64,000 nt of DNA from Nonlabens sp. Lineage in GTDB: Bacteria > Bacteroidota > Bacteroidia > Flavobacteriales > Flavobacteriaceae. The DNA lies in the NCBI GenBank assembly GCA_020630715.1, contig JAHDIQ010000002.1:1-64000 (forward strand). The letters are read 5' to 3'. This document shows, piece after piece, positions 26,897 to 35,674 of the stretch. How positions within the stretch are numbered: the stretch's first letter is position 1; every line of letters starts with the position of its first letter. The position numbers were made by a program, and so were the translations under genes. Under the pieces are notes generated by a model, which saw nothing but the letters and a program-made list of their open reading frames with translations, was not told where the DNA came from and searched no databases.

Positions 26897-27221
26897 TGAA
26901 ACTCACGATACCTTTATCCTATTAAGAGATAAGTATGATGACATCAATTCATTTGCTCGGTTTTTACCTACCATCTTTGATCAGTTTGAAGGCAAGAATA
27001 TTATTGTTGACTTATTGCAGTACAACAGTGCTACGTTACCTGAATTATTAGGCTTTTTAGAATTAAGCAATGTGCATCGTGCTAGTAAACAATCCTTTGT
27101 AATAATAAACGCTGCTTTATCCATAGATGAAATCCCAGAGGAATTAATGGTAGTACCTACGCTACAAGAAGCGCAGGACGTTATTGAGATGGAAGAGATA
27201 GAAAGGGATTTAGGGTTTTAG
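26889..27221 (+). CDS. small STAS-like protein of the pyr operon
   Basis: A 110-residue soluble protein with alternating strands and helices (NIIVDLLQYNS, LGFLELSNVHRASKQSFVII) in a STAS-like order. I recall similar small genes beside ribonuclease Z in Flavobacteriia, but no such gene is here. It overlaps pyrB by 8 bp, so it should be co-translated. The function is unknown. Its 3' end is partly duplicated at 27359-27413. Confidence 0.7.
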   Translation: MISETHDTFILLRDKYDDINSFARFLPTIFDQFEGKNIIVDLLQYNSATLPELLGFLELSNVHRASKQSFVIINAALSIDEIPEELMVVPTLQEAQDVIEMEEIERDLGF

Positions 27222-27279
27222 ATCTTCCACCTATATATCCTGATATCAAAACTTTTTTAGACAATGTCAACACAAATAG

Positions 27280-27344
27280 TTGGCATGTCCAATGCTTTAT
27301 TTTTCGCTATCAACATGCCAAGTTTTCGACTGGGCATGTTTTTT
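27280..27344 (+). terminator. terminator with alternative upstream pairing
   Basis: AACATGCC (27312-27319) pairs with GGCATGTT (27333-27340) and runs into six Ts. The same strand can instead pair with TTGGCATGT (27280-27288). The terminator should end the pyr transcript; the alternative fold may just be a partial duplication. Confidence 0.7.
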
Positions 27345-27358
27345 AATTTAGAGTTTAT

Positions 27359-27413
27359 AGTAATCCCAGCGCTACAAGAAGCGCAAAACTTCATTGCAAA
27401 GGAAGAGATTTAA
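27359..27413 (+). pseudogene. fragment duplicating the 3' end of the small pyr-operon gene
   Basis: The sequence reads VIPALQEAQNFIAKEEI then stop, matching VVPTLQEAQDVIEMEEI of the gene at 26889, with GCTACAAGAAGCGCA shared at DNA level. A frame running from 27264 includes it, but no whole protein is plausible. It looks like a remnant of a tandem duplication. Confidence 0.6.
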
Positions 27414-27445
27414 GGTTTTAAAGATGGTTCAATTCTTTTACTCAA

Positions 27446-29575
27446 CTATTCACCCATCATCAACTCCAATATATCAATCGCCGCATCACTAATTTTAGTT
27501 CCAGGACCAAAAACAGCAGCAACACCAGCATCAAATAAATACTGGTAATCCTTGCGTGGAATCACGCCACCTACTACGATCATAATGTCTTCACGGCCAT
27601 ATTTTTTTAGCTCTTCCATTACTTGAGGAACTAATGTTTTATGTCCTGCTGCTAAAGAACTTACACCTAGAATATGTACGTCGTTTTCAACGGCTTGTTT
27701 TGCCGCTTCGGCTGGCGTCTGGAATAGTGGCCCTATATCTACGTCAAAACCTACATCGGCATATCCGGTAGCTACTACTTTGGCGCCACGATCGTGTCCA
27801 TCTTGTCCCATCTTTGCGATCATGATTCTAGGACGTCTTCCTTCTTGCTGGGCAAATTTGTCGGCTAGTTGTTGCGCTTTCGCGAAAGCGGAATCATTCA
27901 TAATTTCTTTTTTATACACACCTTGCACACTTTTAATCTGCGCACGGTAACGGCCGTACACTTTTTCAAGCGCATCTGAAATATCTCCTAGTGTAGCGCG
28001 ATGCTTTGCTGCTTCAACGGCTAGTGCTAGAAGATTCCCTTTACCAGTATCTGCTGCTTGAGTTAATGCCGTTAATGACTGCGCCACTTTTGCATCATCA
28101 CGGTCTGCTTTAATTTGTTGTAGTTGACTTACCTGTGCATCTCTTACGGCAGCATTATCCACTTCTAGCGTATCAATGTGATCTTCGTCTGGACTAGGAT
28201 ATTTATTCACTCCTACAATTACGTCTAGACCAGAATCGATGCGTGCTTGCTTACGTGCAGCAGCTTCTTCAATACGCATTTTAGGAATTCCTGCTTCTAT
28301 AGCTTTGGTCATGCCACCTAGTTCTTCTACTTCTTCTATGAGTTCCCAGGCTTTATGGGCAATTTGATCTGTAAGCGATTCCACGTAATAAGAACCAGCC
28401 CAAGGATCTACGGTTTTAGTAATTCCAGTTTCTTCTTGTAAAAACAATTGTGTATTACGCGCAATACGCGCACTAAAGTCTGTAGGCAATGCAATAGCTT
28501 CATCTAATGCATTAGTATGTAAACTTTGTGTACCACCAAAAGCCGCAGCAGCTGCTTCAATCGTTGTACGTGCTACATTATTAAAAGGATCTTGCTCTGT
28601 AAGTGACCAGCCACTGGTCTGACAATGTGTTCTTAAGGCTAATGATTTAGGGTTTTTAGGGTTGAATTGTTTCATCAACTTTGCCCATAACATACGTGCG
28701 GCGCGCATTTTGGCAATTTCCATAAAATGATTCATTCCTATGGCCCAGAAAAATGATAATCGTGGTGCAAATGCGTCGATATCCATTCCAGCAGCTAATC
28801 CTTTACGTACGTATTCTAATCCATCTGCTAGGGTATAGGCTAGCTCAATATCACTGGTAGCACCAGCTTCATACATGTGGTAACCTGATATTGAGATACT
28901 ATTGAATTTAGGCATCTCCTTACTAGTGTATTCAAAGATGTCTGAAATAATCTTCATACTAGGCGATGGCGGATATATATAGGTGTTCCTCACCATGAAC
29001 TCCTTTAAAATATCATTCTGGATCGTACCACTTAGTTTACTCGTGTCCACGCCTTGTTCCATCGCTGCAACGATATAAAACGCCATGATAGGCAACACCG
29101 CGCCGTTCATGGTCATGGATACGCTCATTTGATCTAACGGTATACCGTCAAAAAGGACTTTCATATCCTCAACGCTATCGATTGCCACACCAGCTTTTCC
29201 TACATCACCAACTACTCGTTCATGGTCGGAATCATAACCTCTATGAGTTGCAAGGTCAAATGCTACCGAAAGACCTTTTTGTCCAGCGGCAAGATTGCGT
29301 CTGTAAAACGCATTAGATTCTGTTGCGCTAGAGAAACCTGCATACTGACGTACTGTCCATGGGCGACGCACGTACATCGTAGAATAAGGACCACGTAGGT
29401 TAGGAGCCATTCCAGCAACAAAATCTAGATGTTCTAAATTTGCGATATCATCCTTAGAATACTTCTTTTTGATATCAATTCCTTCGGCGGTTTTAAATGT
29501 ATCGTTATGGATTGCTCTTGCGCTTCCTGTAAAATTGAAATCAGCTGCTATGTTAGAGATGTCTTTTCTTTTCAT
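27446..29575 (-). CDS. mutB: methylmalonyl-CoA mutase large subunit
   Basis: A 709-residue B12-dependent enzyme interconverting succinyl-CoA and methylmalonyl-CoA. The TIM-barrel substrate domain ([19 protein letters not shown], then [18 protein letters not shown]) is followed by a C-terminal cobalamin domain with GQDGHDRG (DxHxxG, His is the cobalt ligand, near 590) and [12 protein letters not shown]. It forms a dimer with the small subunit encoded just upstream (4-bp overlap). Its B12 supply probably comes from the uptake genes at the window start. A palindrome copy encodes SAFAKA. Confidence 0.95.
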   Translation of the reverse strand: MKRKDISNIAADFNFTGSARAIHNDTFKTAEGIDIKKKYSKDDIANLEHLDFVAGMAPNLRGPYSTMYVRRPWTVRQYAGFSSATESNAFYRRNLAAGQKGLSVAFDLATHRGYDSDHERVVGDVGKAGVAIDSVEDMKVLFDGIPLDQMSVSMTMNGAVLPIMAFYIVAAMEQGVDTSKLSGTIQNDILKEFMVRNTYIYPPSPSMKIISDIFEYTSKEMPKFNSISISGYHMYEAGATSDIELAYTLADGLEYVRKGLAAGMDIDAFAPRLSFFWAIGMNHFMEIAKMRAARMLWAKLMKQFNPKNPKSLALRTHCQTSGWSLTEQDPFNNVARTTIEAAAAAFGGTQSLHTNALDEAIALPTDFSARIARNTQLFLQEETGITKTVDPWAGSYYVESLTDQIAHKAWELIEEVEELGGMTKAIEAGIPKMRIEEAAARKQARIDSGLDVIVGVNKYPSPDEDHIDTLEVDNAAVRDAQVSQLQQIKADRDDAKVAQSLTALTQAADTGKGNLLALAVEAAKHRATLGDISDALEKVYGRYRAQIKSVQGVYKKEIMNDSAFAKAQQLADKFAQQEGRRPRIMIAKMGQDGHDRGAKVVATGYADVGFDVDIGPLFQTPAEAAKQAVENDVHILGVSSLAAGHKTLVPQVMEELKKYGREDIMIVVGGVIPRKDYQYLFDAGVAAVFGPGTKISDAAIDILELMMGE

Positions 29576-30948
29576 GATTGCACTTTGTTTGACATTTCAA
29601 TTTGCTCTAGTTCTTCAGCTAGTCTCTTAGTTACGATAGGCTGTATCAATGTTTTACGCGGTTGTTGCTTTACAAATGGATAGAGTTCATATTCTTTTTT
29701 AAGTTGCTCATTGTTATTTGCAAATTTGTTCACACCTACTAATGAGCGACTTCCATTATTAAATGCCTCGCGTTCCCTTGCATCGCTTTCTTTTATTTTA
29801 CGTTGTATGGTACCATCAAAAAGTGACTGAACAAAACCACCTGCGGTTTCAATGGTTTTAAAAATTTCTAATGCTTTATGGGTTAACTCCTCAATAAGAC
29901 TGTTGATATAATAAGCACCATCTGCGGCGTTTTGAACCTTATTGAAATAGGCTTCATCTTTAAGGATACGCAATTGATTACGAGAAATACGCTCACCAAA
30001 TTCATTGGTTTTATTAAAAAATGCATCGTAGGATAAATTGTGCACCGTATCTGCGCCTCCTAAAATGGCACTCATACATTCTGTTGTGGTGCGCAACATA
30101 TTGACATTATAATCCTTCAACGATTTGTTGCGTAGGCTAGGAGTTGCCGTAATGTACGCTTCTAACTCTAGACCGTATTCATCGCCTAATGCTGTGGTTA
30201 ACACTCGATACGCACGATATTTTGCAATCTCCATAAAGTAATTACTACCTATTGAAGAGTCTATGTTAATACGCTTTCGCGAAAGCGAAATACCAGAAGC
30301 CTCACAGTGATTTAAATATTCATTAAGATGTGCGAGATAGTAAGCTAATTCTTGTGCTACCGTAGCTCCAGATTCCTGATAAAGACTAGTAGTTACGGTA
30401 ATATTTGAAAAGAAACCATCGTAAGAATTGATGAAATGATTCCATTTTTCATGATCTGGTTGTTTGTTTTTAAACCAATTGCCATCACTAGCCAGTTGAT
30501 GAATAATGTCTACGTGAACATAGGATTTTGGTGCGATGTGATAAAGCTGATTTAAGAAATCTAAGTCTAAAAACTGCGGATGCACCTGAATACCAACTTC
30601 TGGAAAATCCTTAAAAAGTATGTTTAGATCAATTTTAGGATTAGGAATTACTAGCAATATTCCATCACTGCCACGTTGTAAAGCATCTAGTGCCTTTTTA
30701 TTTGCTAGCTTTTCATTACCAGCATAAATCGCTTGAGAAATGTACCAGTCACCATTTTGTGTTCCACGATAAGGAAACTCTTGTTGTGGAGCTGTTTCCT
30801 GATGATAAAATGGTTTGATATGAATACCAGATGGAGTAGTGGTAATCAGTGTTTCATTATAATCTGCACCTATAAGATCTACTTGTATTTTCTGTTTCCA
30901 TGCCCCAGCACTCACTGGCTGAAAATCTTCAAATAACTTCTTTTTCAT
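29572..30948 (-). CDS. mutA: methylmalonyl-CoA mutase small subunit
   Basis: A 458-residue subunit resembling the barrel domain of the large subunit ([58 protein letters not shown]) but without a cobalamin-binding domain, as normal for small subunits. It starts 4 bp after divIC ends and overlaps mutB by 4 bp, so the whole set is one operon from udk. A palindrome copy encodes SLSRKRI in the middle. Confidence 0.92.
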   Translation of the reverse strand: MKKKLFEDFQPVSAGAWKQKIQVDLIGADYNETLITTTPSGIHIKPFYHQETAPQQEFPYRGTQNGDWYISQAIYAGNEKLANKKALDALQRGSDGILLVIPNPKIDLNILFKDFPEVGIQVHPQFLDLDFLNQLYHIAPKSYVHVDIIHQLASDGNWFKNKQPDHEKWNHFINSYDGFFSNITVTTSLYQESGATVAQELAYYLAHLNEYLNHCEASGISLSRKRINIDSSIGSNYFMEIAKYRAYRVLTTALGDEYGLELEAYITATPSLRNKSLKDYNVNMLRTTTECMSAILGGADTVHNLSYDAFFNKTNEFGERISRNQLRILKDEAYFNKVQNAADGAYYINSLIEELTHKALEIFKTIETAGGFVQSLFDGTIQRKIKESDAREREAFNNGSRSLVGVNKFANNNEQLKKEYELYPFVKQQPRKTLIQPIVTKRLAEELEQIEMSNKVQS

Positions 30949-30952
30949 GTAT

Positions 30953-31276
30953 TCAATCTTTTATAGAATCCTCATGCTGTATGATGAATACTTCTTCATT
31001 ATCTCTTTTCATTAGGTAGCGCTCACGAGCAAACTTTTCAATACCTGCGCTATCTTTTAATATTTTGATTTTTTCTTGATCTGCTGCGATACCGCGTTTG
31101 TAAAAGGCGATGTTTTCTTTCTTTTTATTAATTTGTAGCTCCAGCTCACGTTGTGAAGTAAGCCAAGCATTAGCATCTAGAAACAATATCCAAATAGCAA
31201 AAACAATAGAAATAAGAACATACTTATTAGTAAGGATTTTCCACCACCACTTTGTTTTTAGCTCCTTTAAAGTCAT
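30953..31276 (-). CDS. septum formation initiator FtsB/DivIC-family protein
   Basis: A 107-residue bitopic membrane protein. One membrane helix (VLISIVFAIWILFL, about 15-29) is followed by a coiled coil (LTSQRELELQINKKKENIAF) and the GIEKFARERYLMKRDNEEVF motif typical of the DivIC/FtsB family, which links the division ring to septal peptidoglycan synthesis. It is placed between udk and mutA, 17 bp after udk and 4 bp before mutA. Confidence 0.85.
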   Translation of the reverse strand: MTLKELKTKWWWKILTNKYVLISIVFAIWILFLDANAWLTSQRELELQINKKKENIAFYKRGIAADQEKIKILKDSAGIEKFARERYLMKRDNEEVFIIQHEDSIKD

Positions 31277-31293
31277 ATCTAAATTTAAGGAAA

Positions 31294-31902
31294 TTAAGCT
31301 AATTTATTATCGATGATGCCGCGTAATATTTGAACACCTACGGTATTAAATCTATTTGTAGGAATGATGACATCTGCATAAGCTTTAGTAGGCTCAATAA
31401 ACTGCTGGTGCATAGGTTTTAAGGTGTCTTGATAACGTGCTAAAACTTCATCTAGATCACGACCACGATCTGCGATATCACGTTTCAAACGTCTTATCAA
31501 TCGCTCATCACTATCACAATCGATGTATACTTTAATGTCAAAAAGATCTCTAATTTGAGGCTGGGTAAGAATTAATATTCCTTCTACAATGATTACTTCA
31601 CTAGGTGAAGTTGTAACGGTTTCTTTAGTTCTATTGTGTTCCTTAAAAGAATATACCGGTTGTTCAATGGTATTTCCTTTTTTTAATTCTAACAAATGCT
31701 GCTCTAATAAATCAAAATCTATAGAGCTAGGATGGTCAAAGTTGATCATCACACGTTCTTCATAAGATAGGTGCGAAGTATCCTTGTAGTAGGAGTCTTG
31801 AGAAATCACGTTTACTTCATGATCAGGATAGGTATGCACCATCTGATCTACAACGGTTGTTTTACCACTTCCAGTACCGCCTGCAATTCCTAATATCAAC
31901 AT
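31294..31902 (-). CDS. udk: uridine kinase
   Basis: A 202-residue P-loop kinase that phosphorylates uridine and cytidine. Walker A GIAGGTGSGKTT is at 5-16; NFDHPSSIDFDLL and VIIVEGILIL and RLIRRLKRDIADRGR are family signatures. It is the first gene of the udk-divIC-mutA-mutB operon, with a -7 box 16 bp before its ATG. Confidence 0.93.
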   Translation of the reverse strand: MLILGIAGGTGSGKTTVVDQMVHTYPDHEVNVISQDSYYKDTSHLSYEERVMINFDHPSSIDFDLLEQHLLELKKGNTIEQPVYSFKEHNRTKETVTTSPSEVIIVEGILILTQPQIRDLFDIKVYIDCDSDERLIRRLKRDIADRGRDLDEVLARYQDTLKPMHQQFIEPTKAYADVIIPTNRFNTVGVQILRGIIDNKLA

Positions 31903-31917
31903 AAGATTAGTTTACTG

Positions 31918-31925
31918 CAAAAATA
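31918..31925 (-). promoter_or_regulatory. -7 promoter element TATTTTTG (minus strand) for udk operon
   Basis: Matches TAnnTTTG on the minus strand, 16 bp before the udk start. Confidence 0.55.
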
Positions 31926-32065
31926 GTTATTTGAGGCTTTAAAAAATAGAGCTTCTTAAAATCATGTTTCATGAGTCATTAAAAGATTTTATATATGTTA
32001 TAACATTTTGAAATTATCTTTTATGACATTTATGATGTTTATTTGCAAAACGAAAACGATATCGC

Positions 32066-33496
32066 ATGAAAAGAATTACTATAGCAAAAGGAGATGGAAT
32101 AGGTCCAGAGATTATGGACGCCACTCTTAAGGTATTAAAAGCTGCAAACGCACCTTTAGAATACGATGAAGTTCAAATAGGAGAACAGGTTTATTTAACA
32201 GGAAATACAACTGGTATTCCCACAGAAGCTTGGGATACCATCCGTAAGAATAAAATACTACTTAAAGCTCCTATCACAACACCACAAGGTAAAGGTTATA
32301 AGAGTTTAAATGTAACGCTAAGAAAAACCTTAGGCTTATTTGCTAACGTAAGACCTTGTAATAGTTTTGCTCCTTATGTAGAAACTAAGCATCCAGATAT
32401 GGATGTGGTAGTCATACGTGAGAACGAGGAAGATCTTTATGCTGGTATTGAGCACCGTCAGACTAATGAGGTTGTACAATGTCTTAAATTGATAACTAGA
32501 CCTGGTTGTGAAAAAATCGTACGTTATGCATTTGAATATGCAAAACTAAATAACCGTAAAAAAGTAAGTTGTTTTGTAAAGGATAACATCATGAAACTAA
32601 CTGATGGATTATTCCACACGGTATTTAAAGAAATCGCTGCAGAATATCCTGAGATCGAATCAGATAGTTGGATTATTGATATAGGTACAGCAAAGCTAGC
32701 AAACGAACCAGAACGTTTTGACGTTGTAGTCACTACAAACCTTTATGGAGATGTTATTTCTGACATCACTGCAGAGATTTCTGGTAGTGTAGGACTTGCA
32801 GGATCTTCTAATGTAGGTGAGCACGTATCAATGTTTGAGGCTATTCATGGTAGTGCTCCAGATATTGCTGGTAAAAAGATTGCTAATCCATCAGGATTAT
32901 TACGTGGTGCAATTATGATGTTAAACCACATGGGAATGCAAGAAATTGCTATGAATATCAACAACGCATGGTTATGTGCTATTGAAGAAGGTATTCATAC
33001 TGCAGACATTTATGAAGAAGGCGTGAGCAAACAACTAGTAAATACAATGGAATTTGCAGACGCTGTAATTGCACGTCTAGGTAAAATGCCACAGAATTTA
33101 AAGCCTGTTGTTTATGAATCTAAAGGAGCCATTAAATTACACAACTACATACGTGAAAACAATACGGTAAAAACACTTAATGGTGTTGATGTATTTTTAG
33201 ATTGGTCTAGTGGTAGTCCAGATGATTTAGGTGAGTATTTATCTAAAGCAAATGGTACACTAGAATTACAAATGATTACTAATCGTGGTGTTAAGGTTTA
33301 TCCTAACGGTTTTGATGAAACATTTTGTACAGATCACTGGAGATGTCGTTTTGAGAAAACTACTGATACGGTAAGTAACAGTGATATCATTAAATTACTA
33401 AGTGATATTCACGATCTAGGTCTGGATGCTATTAAAACAGAGAACTTATATGAGTTTGATGGCGTGAGAGGTTATTCTTTAGGTCAAGGTCAATAG
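32066..33496 (+). CDS. icd: NADP-dependent isocitrate dehydrogenase
   Basis: A 476-residue TCA-cycle enzyme of the isocitrate/isopropylmalate dehydrogenase family. Early motifs are IAKGDGIGPEIMD and NVTLRKTLGLFANVRPC; ENEEDLYAGIEHRQ and NLYGDVISDITAEISGSVGLAGSSN and EAIHGSAPDIAGKKIANPSG form the substrate and cofactor sites. It is longer than the E. coli enzyme, with about 130 extra C-terminal residues, as in the Rickettsia-like class. Monocistronic. A near-consensus -7 box (TTTATTTG) lies near 32038-32045. Confidence 0.92.
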   Translation: MKRITIAKGDGIGPEIMDATLKVLKAANAPLEYDEVQIGEQVYLTGNTTGIPTEAWDTIRKNKILLKAPITTPQGKGYKSLNVTLRKTLGLFANVRPCNSFAPYVETKHPDMDVVVIRENEEDLYAGIEHRQTNEVVQCLKLITRPGCEKIVRYAFEYAKLNNRKKVSCFVKDNIMKLTDGLFHTVFKEIAAEYPEIESDSWIIDIGTAKLANEPERFDVVVTTNLYGDVISDITAEISGSVGLAGSSNVGEHVSMFEAIHGSAPDIAGKKIANPSGLLRGAIMMLNHMGMQEIAMNINNAWLCAIEEGIHTADIYEEGVSKQLVNTMEFADAVIARLGKMPQNLKPVVYESKGAIKLHNYIRENNTVKTLNGVDVFLDWSSGSPDDLGEYLSKANGTLELQMITNRGVKVYPNGFDETFCTDHWRCRFEKTTDTVSNSDIIKLLSDIHDLGLDAIKTENLYEFDGVRGYSLGQGQ

Positions 33497-33519
33497 AATC
33501 TTGCTCGTATATTAAATTA

Positions 33520-33547
33520 AAAAAGCAACGCTTAGGCGTTGCTTTTT
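33520..33547. terminator. bidirectional intrinsic terminator
   Basis: AAAAAGCAACGC (33520-33531) pairs with GCGTTGCTTTTT (33536-33547) around TTAG. It ends icd on the plus strand and the convergent gene on the minus strand, whose stop codon lies in the loop. Confidence 0.9.
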
Positions 33548-34098
33548 AGTATTCTAGAATCATATAAATCCTTGGCTTGTTCTACCCAATTGTCTCGATG
33601 AATTCTACCAGAAAAAAGATTGAGCTGTTGTGAAATAGCTTCTGCATCTTCATCTGTAAGTTGAGATAGTTGCTCATAGGTATAATAACCTATATCATTC
33701 AGTTTTTCTTCTAAAGATGGACCTATACCAGTTATTTGTTGCAAATCGTCTTTTTGAATAGACGTAGATTTACGAATCGTATGTTTTTTAGACATTTCCT
33801 CTTCTAAAATTCTACTATTCCTTGAGGCTGTTGATGGTGCATCTGTTAACTCATCAGTTTTAACTACATGTACTTGATTTGAATTTTCAATATCTGCGAT
33901 TTCTACACGCTGTTGAACGGCATTCAGTTTTTGTTCTACCTCAAGAACTTTTGCAGCCATAAGCTCTACTTCTTTTGAAACATTAGAGCTTTTACTTTTA
34001 GGTTTCATAGACCCAAATAAAAAACCGATCACAAAAGAACCCAACATCATAATTCCTATGATGATATAAAACAGTAAAGGTGTGGTAGGTATCTCCAT
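33532..34098 (-). CDS. membrane-anchored helix-hairpin-helix protein
   Basis: A 188-residue protein with one N-terminal membrane helix (LLFYIIIGIMMLGSFVIGFLF) ending in GSMKPK, so the rest is likely cytoplasmic. A low-complexity, partly coiled middle leads to a C-terminal domain with IQKDDLQQITGIGPSLEEKL, a helix-hairpin-helix motif, followed by LSQLTDEDAEAISQQL. Such tails are seen in Bacteroidota membrane proteins of unknown role. It follows the OmpA-like gene at 1 bp spacing, so they form an operon. Confidence 0.75.
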   Translation of the reverse strand: MEIPTTPLLFYIIIGIMMLGSFVIGFLFGSMKPKSKSSNVSKEVELMAAKVLEVEQKLNAVQQRVEIADIENSNQVHVVKTDELTDAPSTASRNSRILEEEMSKKHTIRKSTSIQKDDLQQITGIGPSLEEKLNDIGYYTYEQLSQLTDEDAEAISQQLNLFSGRIHRDNWVEQAKDLYDSRILKSNA

Positions 34099-34099
34099 C

Positions 34100-35212
34100 T
34101 TATTTTATCGTGAGTAAGATACAATTATCATTTAATTCCTCTGTATTATCCGTACTTTCTGGTTGCATTTCGATACGATCATCGGATATTCCTAGGACTA
34201 GCATACTTGTTTTTACAAGATCTGCATTTTCATTCATTTGTTTTGTCTTACCTGTATTACCATCATTCTCGCTTAAAAATGATTGAATAACCACTTTTTT
34301 ATCAGGATGGTTTTCTAGGTAAGATTTCAACTGTTTCACATGATTTGTAAATTCATTATTGATATGAAATACATCGTTTTCAAAGCTGTTTTTAAATTTT
34401 TTGAAGCTAAGCTCTTTTTCTTGCTCAACTTTTAATACTTCCTCATAAGCGGCTACTTTCTTTTTAAGACTATAGGTAGCCGCAACAACAAATCTAACTC
34501 CACCGTAAGCGATGTTGTTCTCTTTAAAATTGATGTCCTCTTGAGTTACGATAGATAATATACGCTGTGATGAAATCCCGGCCTTGTTTAATAATTTTTC
34601 TATGTAAGAAGCTCTAGCTTCACCTGTAGTTCTAGATTCATTAGCGCCATAATAGGTAGTGACTAGAACAGATGATCTAGGATCGTTAGTGAGCATATCC
34701 CTTAATACTAGTCCATATCTCCTACAAGCGTATGGCATTTTTACTTTAGCCTCGTTCTGATAAATGACGGTATATGATTTACAAGCAACTAGTTTATTAC
34801 CTAAATCGTCAAAAATCCCAAAACGTTCTGTACGGTGTTTTTTAAGTTCTACTTTTGGTTTGAAAACCTCTTCCTGAATAGTGTCTATGGAAACGGTATC
34901 CTCAATAACTGTAGGTTCTTTGTAACTACTATCTATGGCAATCGCAGTAGAATCAACTGCAAATATCGAATCTAACACTCTTTCGTTTTTTTCAAACAAG
35001 GAATCTATAAGTAGGGTATCCACATTTTGAGTAGGAATATACTCGTCAAAACTTACGGTTTCAACAGGCGTAGTTTCTAGATTAGTAGAAGTTTCTGGAA
35101 TGGTAGATGTTGAGACATCAAGGTTAGGTGAACCTACAAAGTAATGTAGTCCATAAATACATAATAATGCATAAATGATAAAGGTCCCTAAGCCTAAAAA
35201 AAAATGTTTCAC
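34100..35212 (-). CDS. membrane-anchored protein with OmpA-like domains
   Basis: A 370-residue protein. An N-terminal membrane helix (FLGLGTFIIYALLCIYGLHY) is followed by an acidic Thr/Ser-rich linker (about 30-120) and two alpha/beta modules that resemble OmpA-type folds: SSVLVTTYYGANESRTTGEA then RASYIEKLLNKAGISSQRIL, and KKVVIQSFLSEND then QMNENADLVKTSMLVLGISD. The second-strand, helix, 'R..V...L...GI...RI' pattern is OmpA-like, so a peptidoglycan or envelope role is likely. It lies upstream of the HhH protein and downstream of a DCC-family gene. Confidence 0.6.
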   Translation of the reverse strand: MKHFFLGLGTFIIYALLCIYGLHYFVGSPNLDVSTSTIPETSTNLETTPVETVSFDEYIPTQNVDTLLIDSLFEKNERVLDSIFAVDSTAIAIDSSYKEPTVIEDTVSIDTIQEEVFKPKVELKKHRTERFGIFDDLGNKLVACKSYTVIYQNEAKVKMPYACRRYGLVLRDMLTNDPRSSVLVTTYYGANESRTTGEARASYIEKLLNKAGISSQRILSIVTQEDINFKENNIAYGGVRFVVAATYSLKKKVAAYEEVLKVEQEKELSFKKFKNSFENDVFHINNEFTNHVKQLKSYLENHPDKKVVIQSFLSENDGNTGKTKQMNENADLVKTSMLVLGISDDRIEMQPESTDNTEELNDNCILLTIK

Positions 35213-35266
35213 GATATATTTAACTTGGGTTAAAGATAGTTAAAAATCTAGGGAATAAAAATAGGT

Positions 35267-35674
35267 CTAGCTCAAGAATTTAGATCGTAATGATGGCGTA
35301 GGAATCATACAGCTTTCTTGTTTTCCAAACCACTTGTATCGATTTCTAGCAATAAAGTCATAGACTAGATTTGAAATAAATTTTGGAACAATGATAAAAC
35401 CATAGAGTAGTGGCCAGGCACCAGACATTTTCTGGGCAATACGTAGTGCGGCACTCGCTTTCGCGAAAGCGTAATCACCTCTAACTAAAATAATACTATC
35501 TGTCATTTTAGGATCAATCTGATGTTGTGCCAGCAGTTTTTTACCAATATCACTTTGTAAAGCGGCAAATTTGAAATTGTTTTTAGGATCACGTTTAATA
35601 ATAAAAGTTACCGCGCCGTTACATAGATTACAAACGCCGTCAAATAAAATGATGTCGTGATCGCCTGCTATCAT
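35267..35674 (-). CDS. DCC-family thiol-disulfide oxidoreductase-like protein
   Basis: A 135-residue DUF393 protein. The N-terminal FDGVCNLCNG gives the DxxCxxC motif that names the family, then FIIKRDPKNNFKFAALQSD and a membrane-proximal SGAWPLLYGFIIVPKFISNLVYD. Predicted to be thioredoxin-like; its partner is unknown. It overlaps mutS2 by 4 bp, so it is co-transcribed with it. A palindrome copy encodes YAFAKASAALR. Confidence 0.85.
   Translation of the reverse strand: MIAGDHDIILFDGVCNLCNGAVTFIIKRDPKNNFKFAALQSDIGKKLLAQHQIDPKMTDSIILVRGDYAFAKASAALRIAQKMSGAWPLLYGFIIVPKFISNLVYDFIARNRYKWFGKQESCMIPTPSLRSKFLS

Noticed and set aside
27264-27413. A 49-codon frame starting MSTQIVGMSNALFF
   Set aside because: It spans a terminator hairpin and joins unrelated sequence to a duplicated gene fragment; no homology or context supports it.
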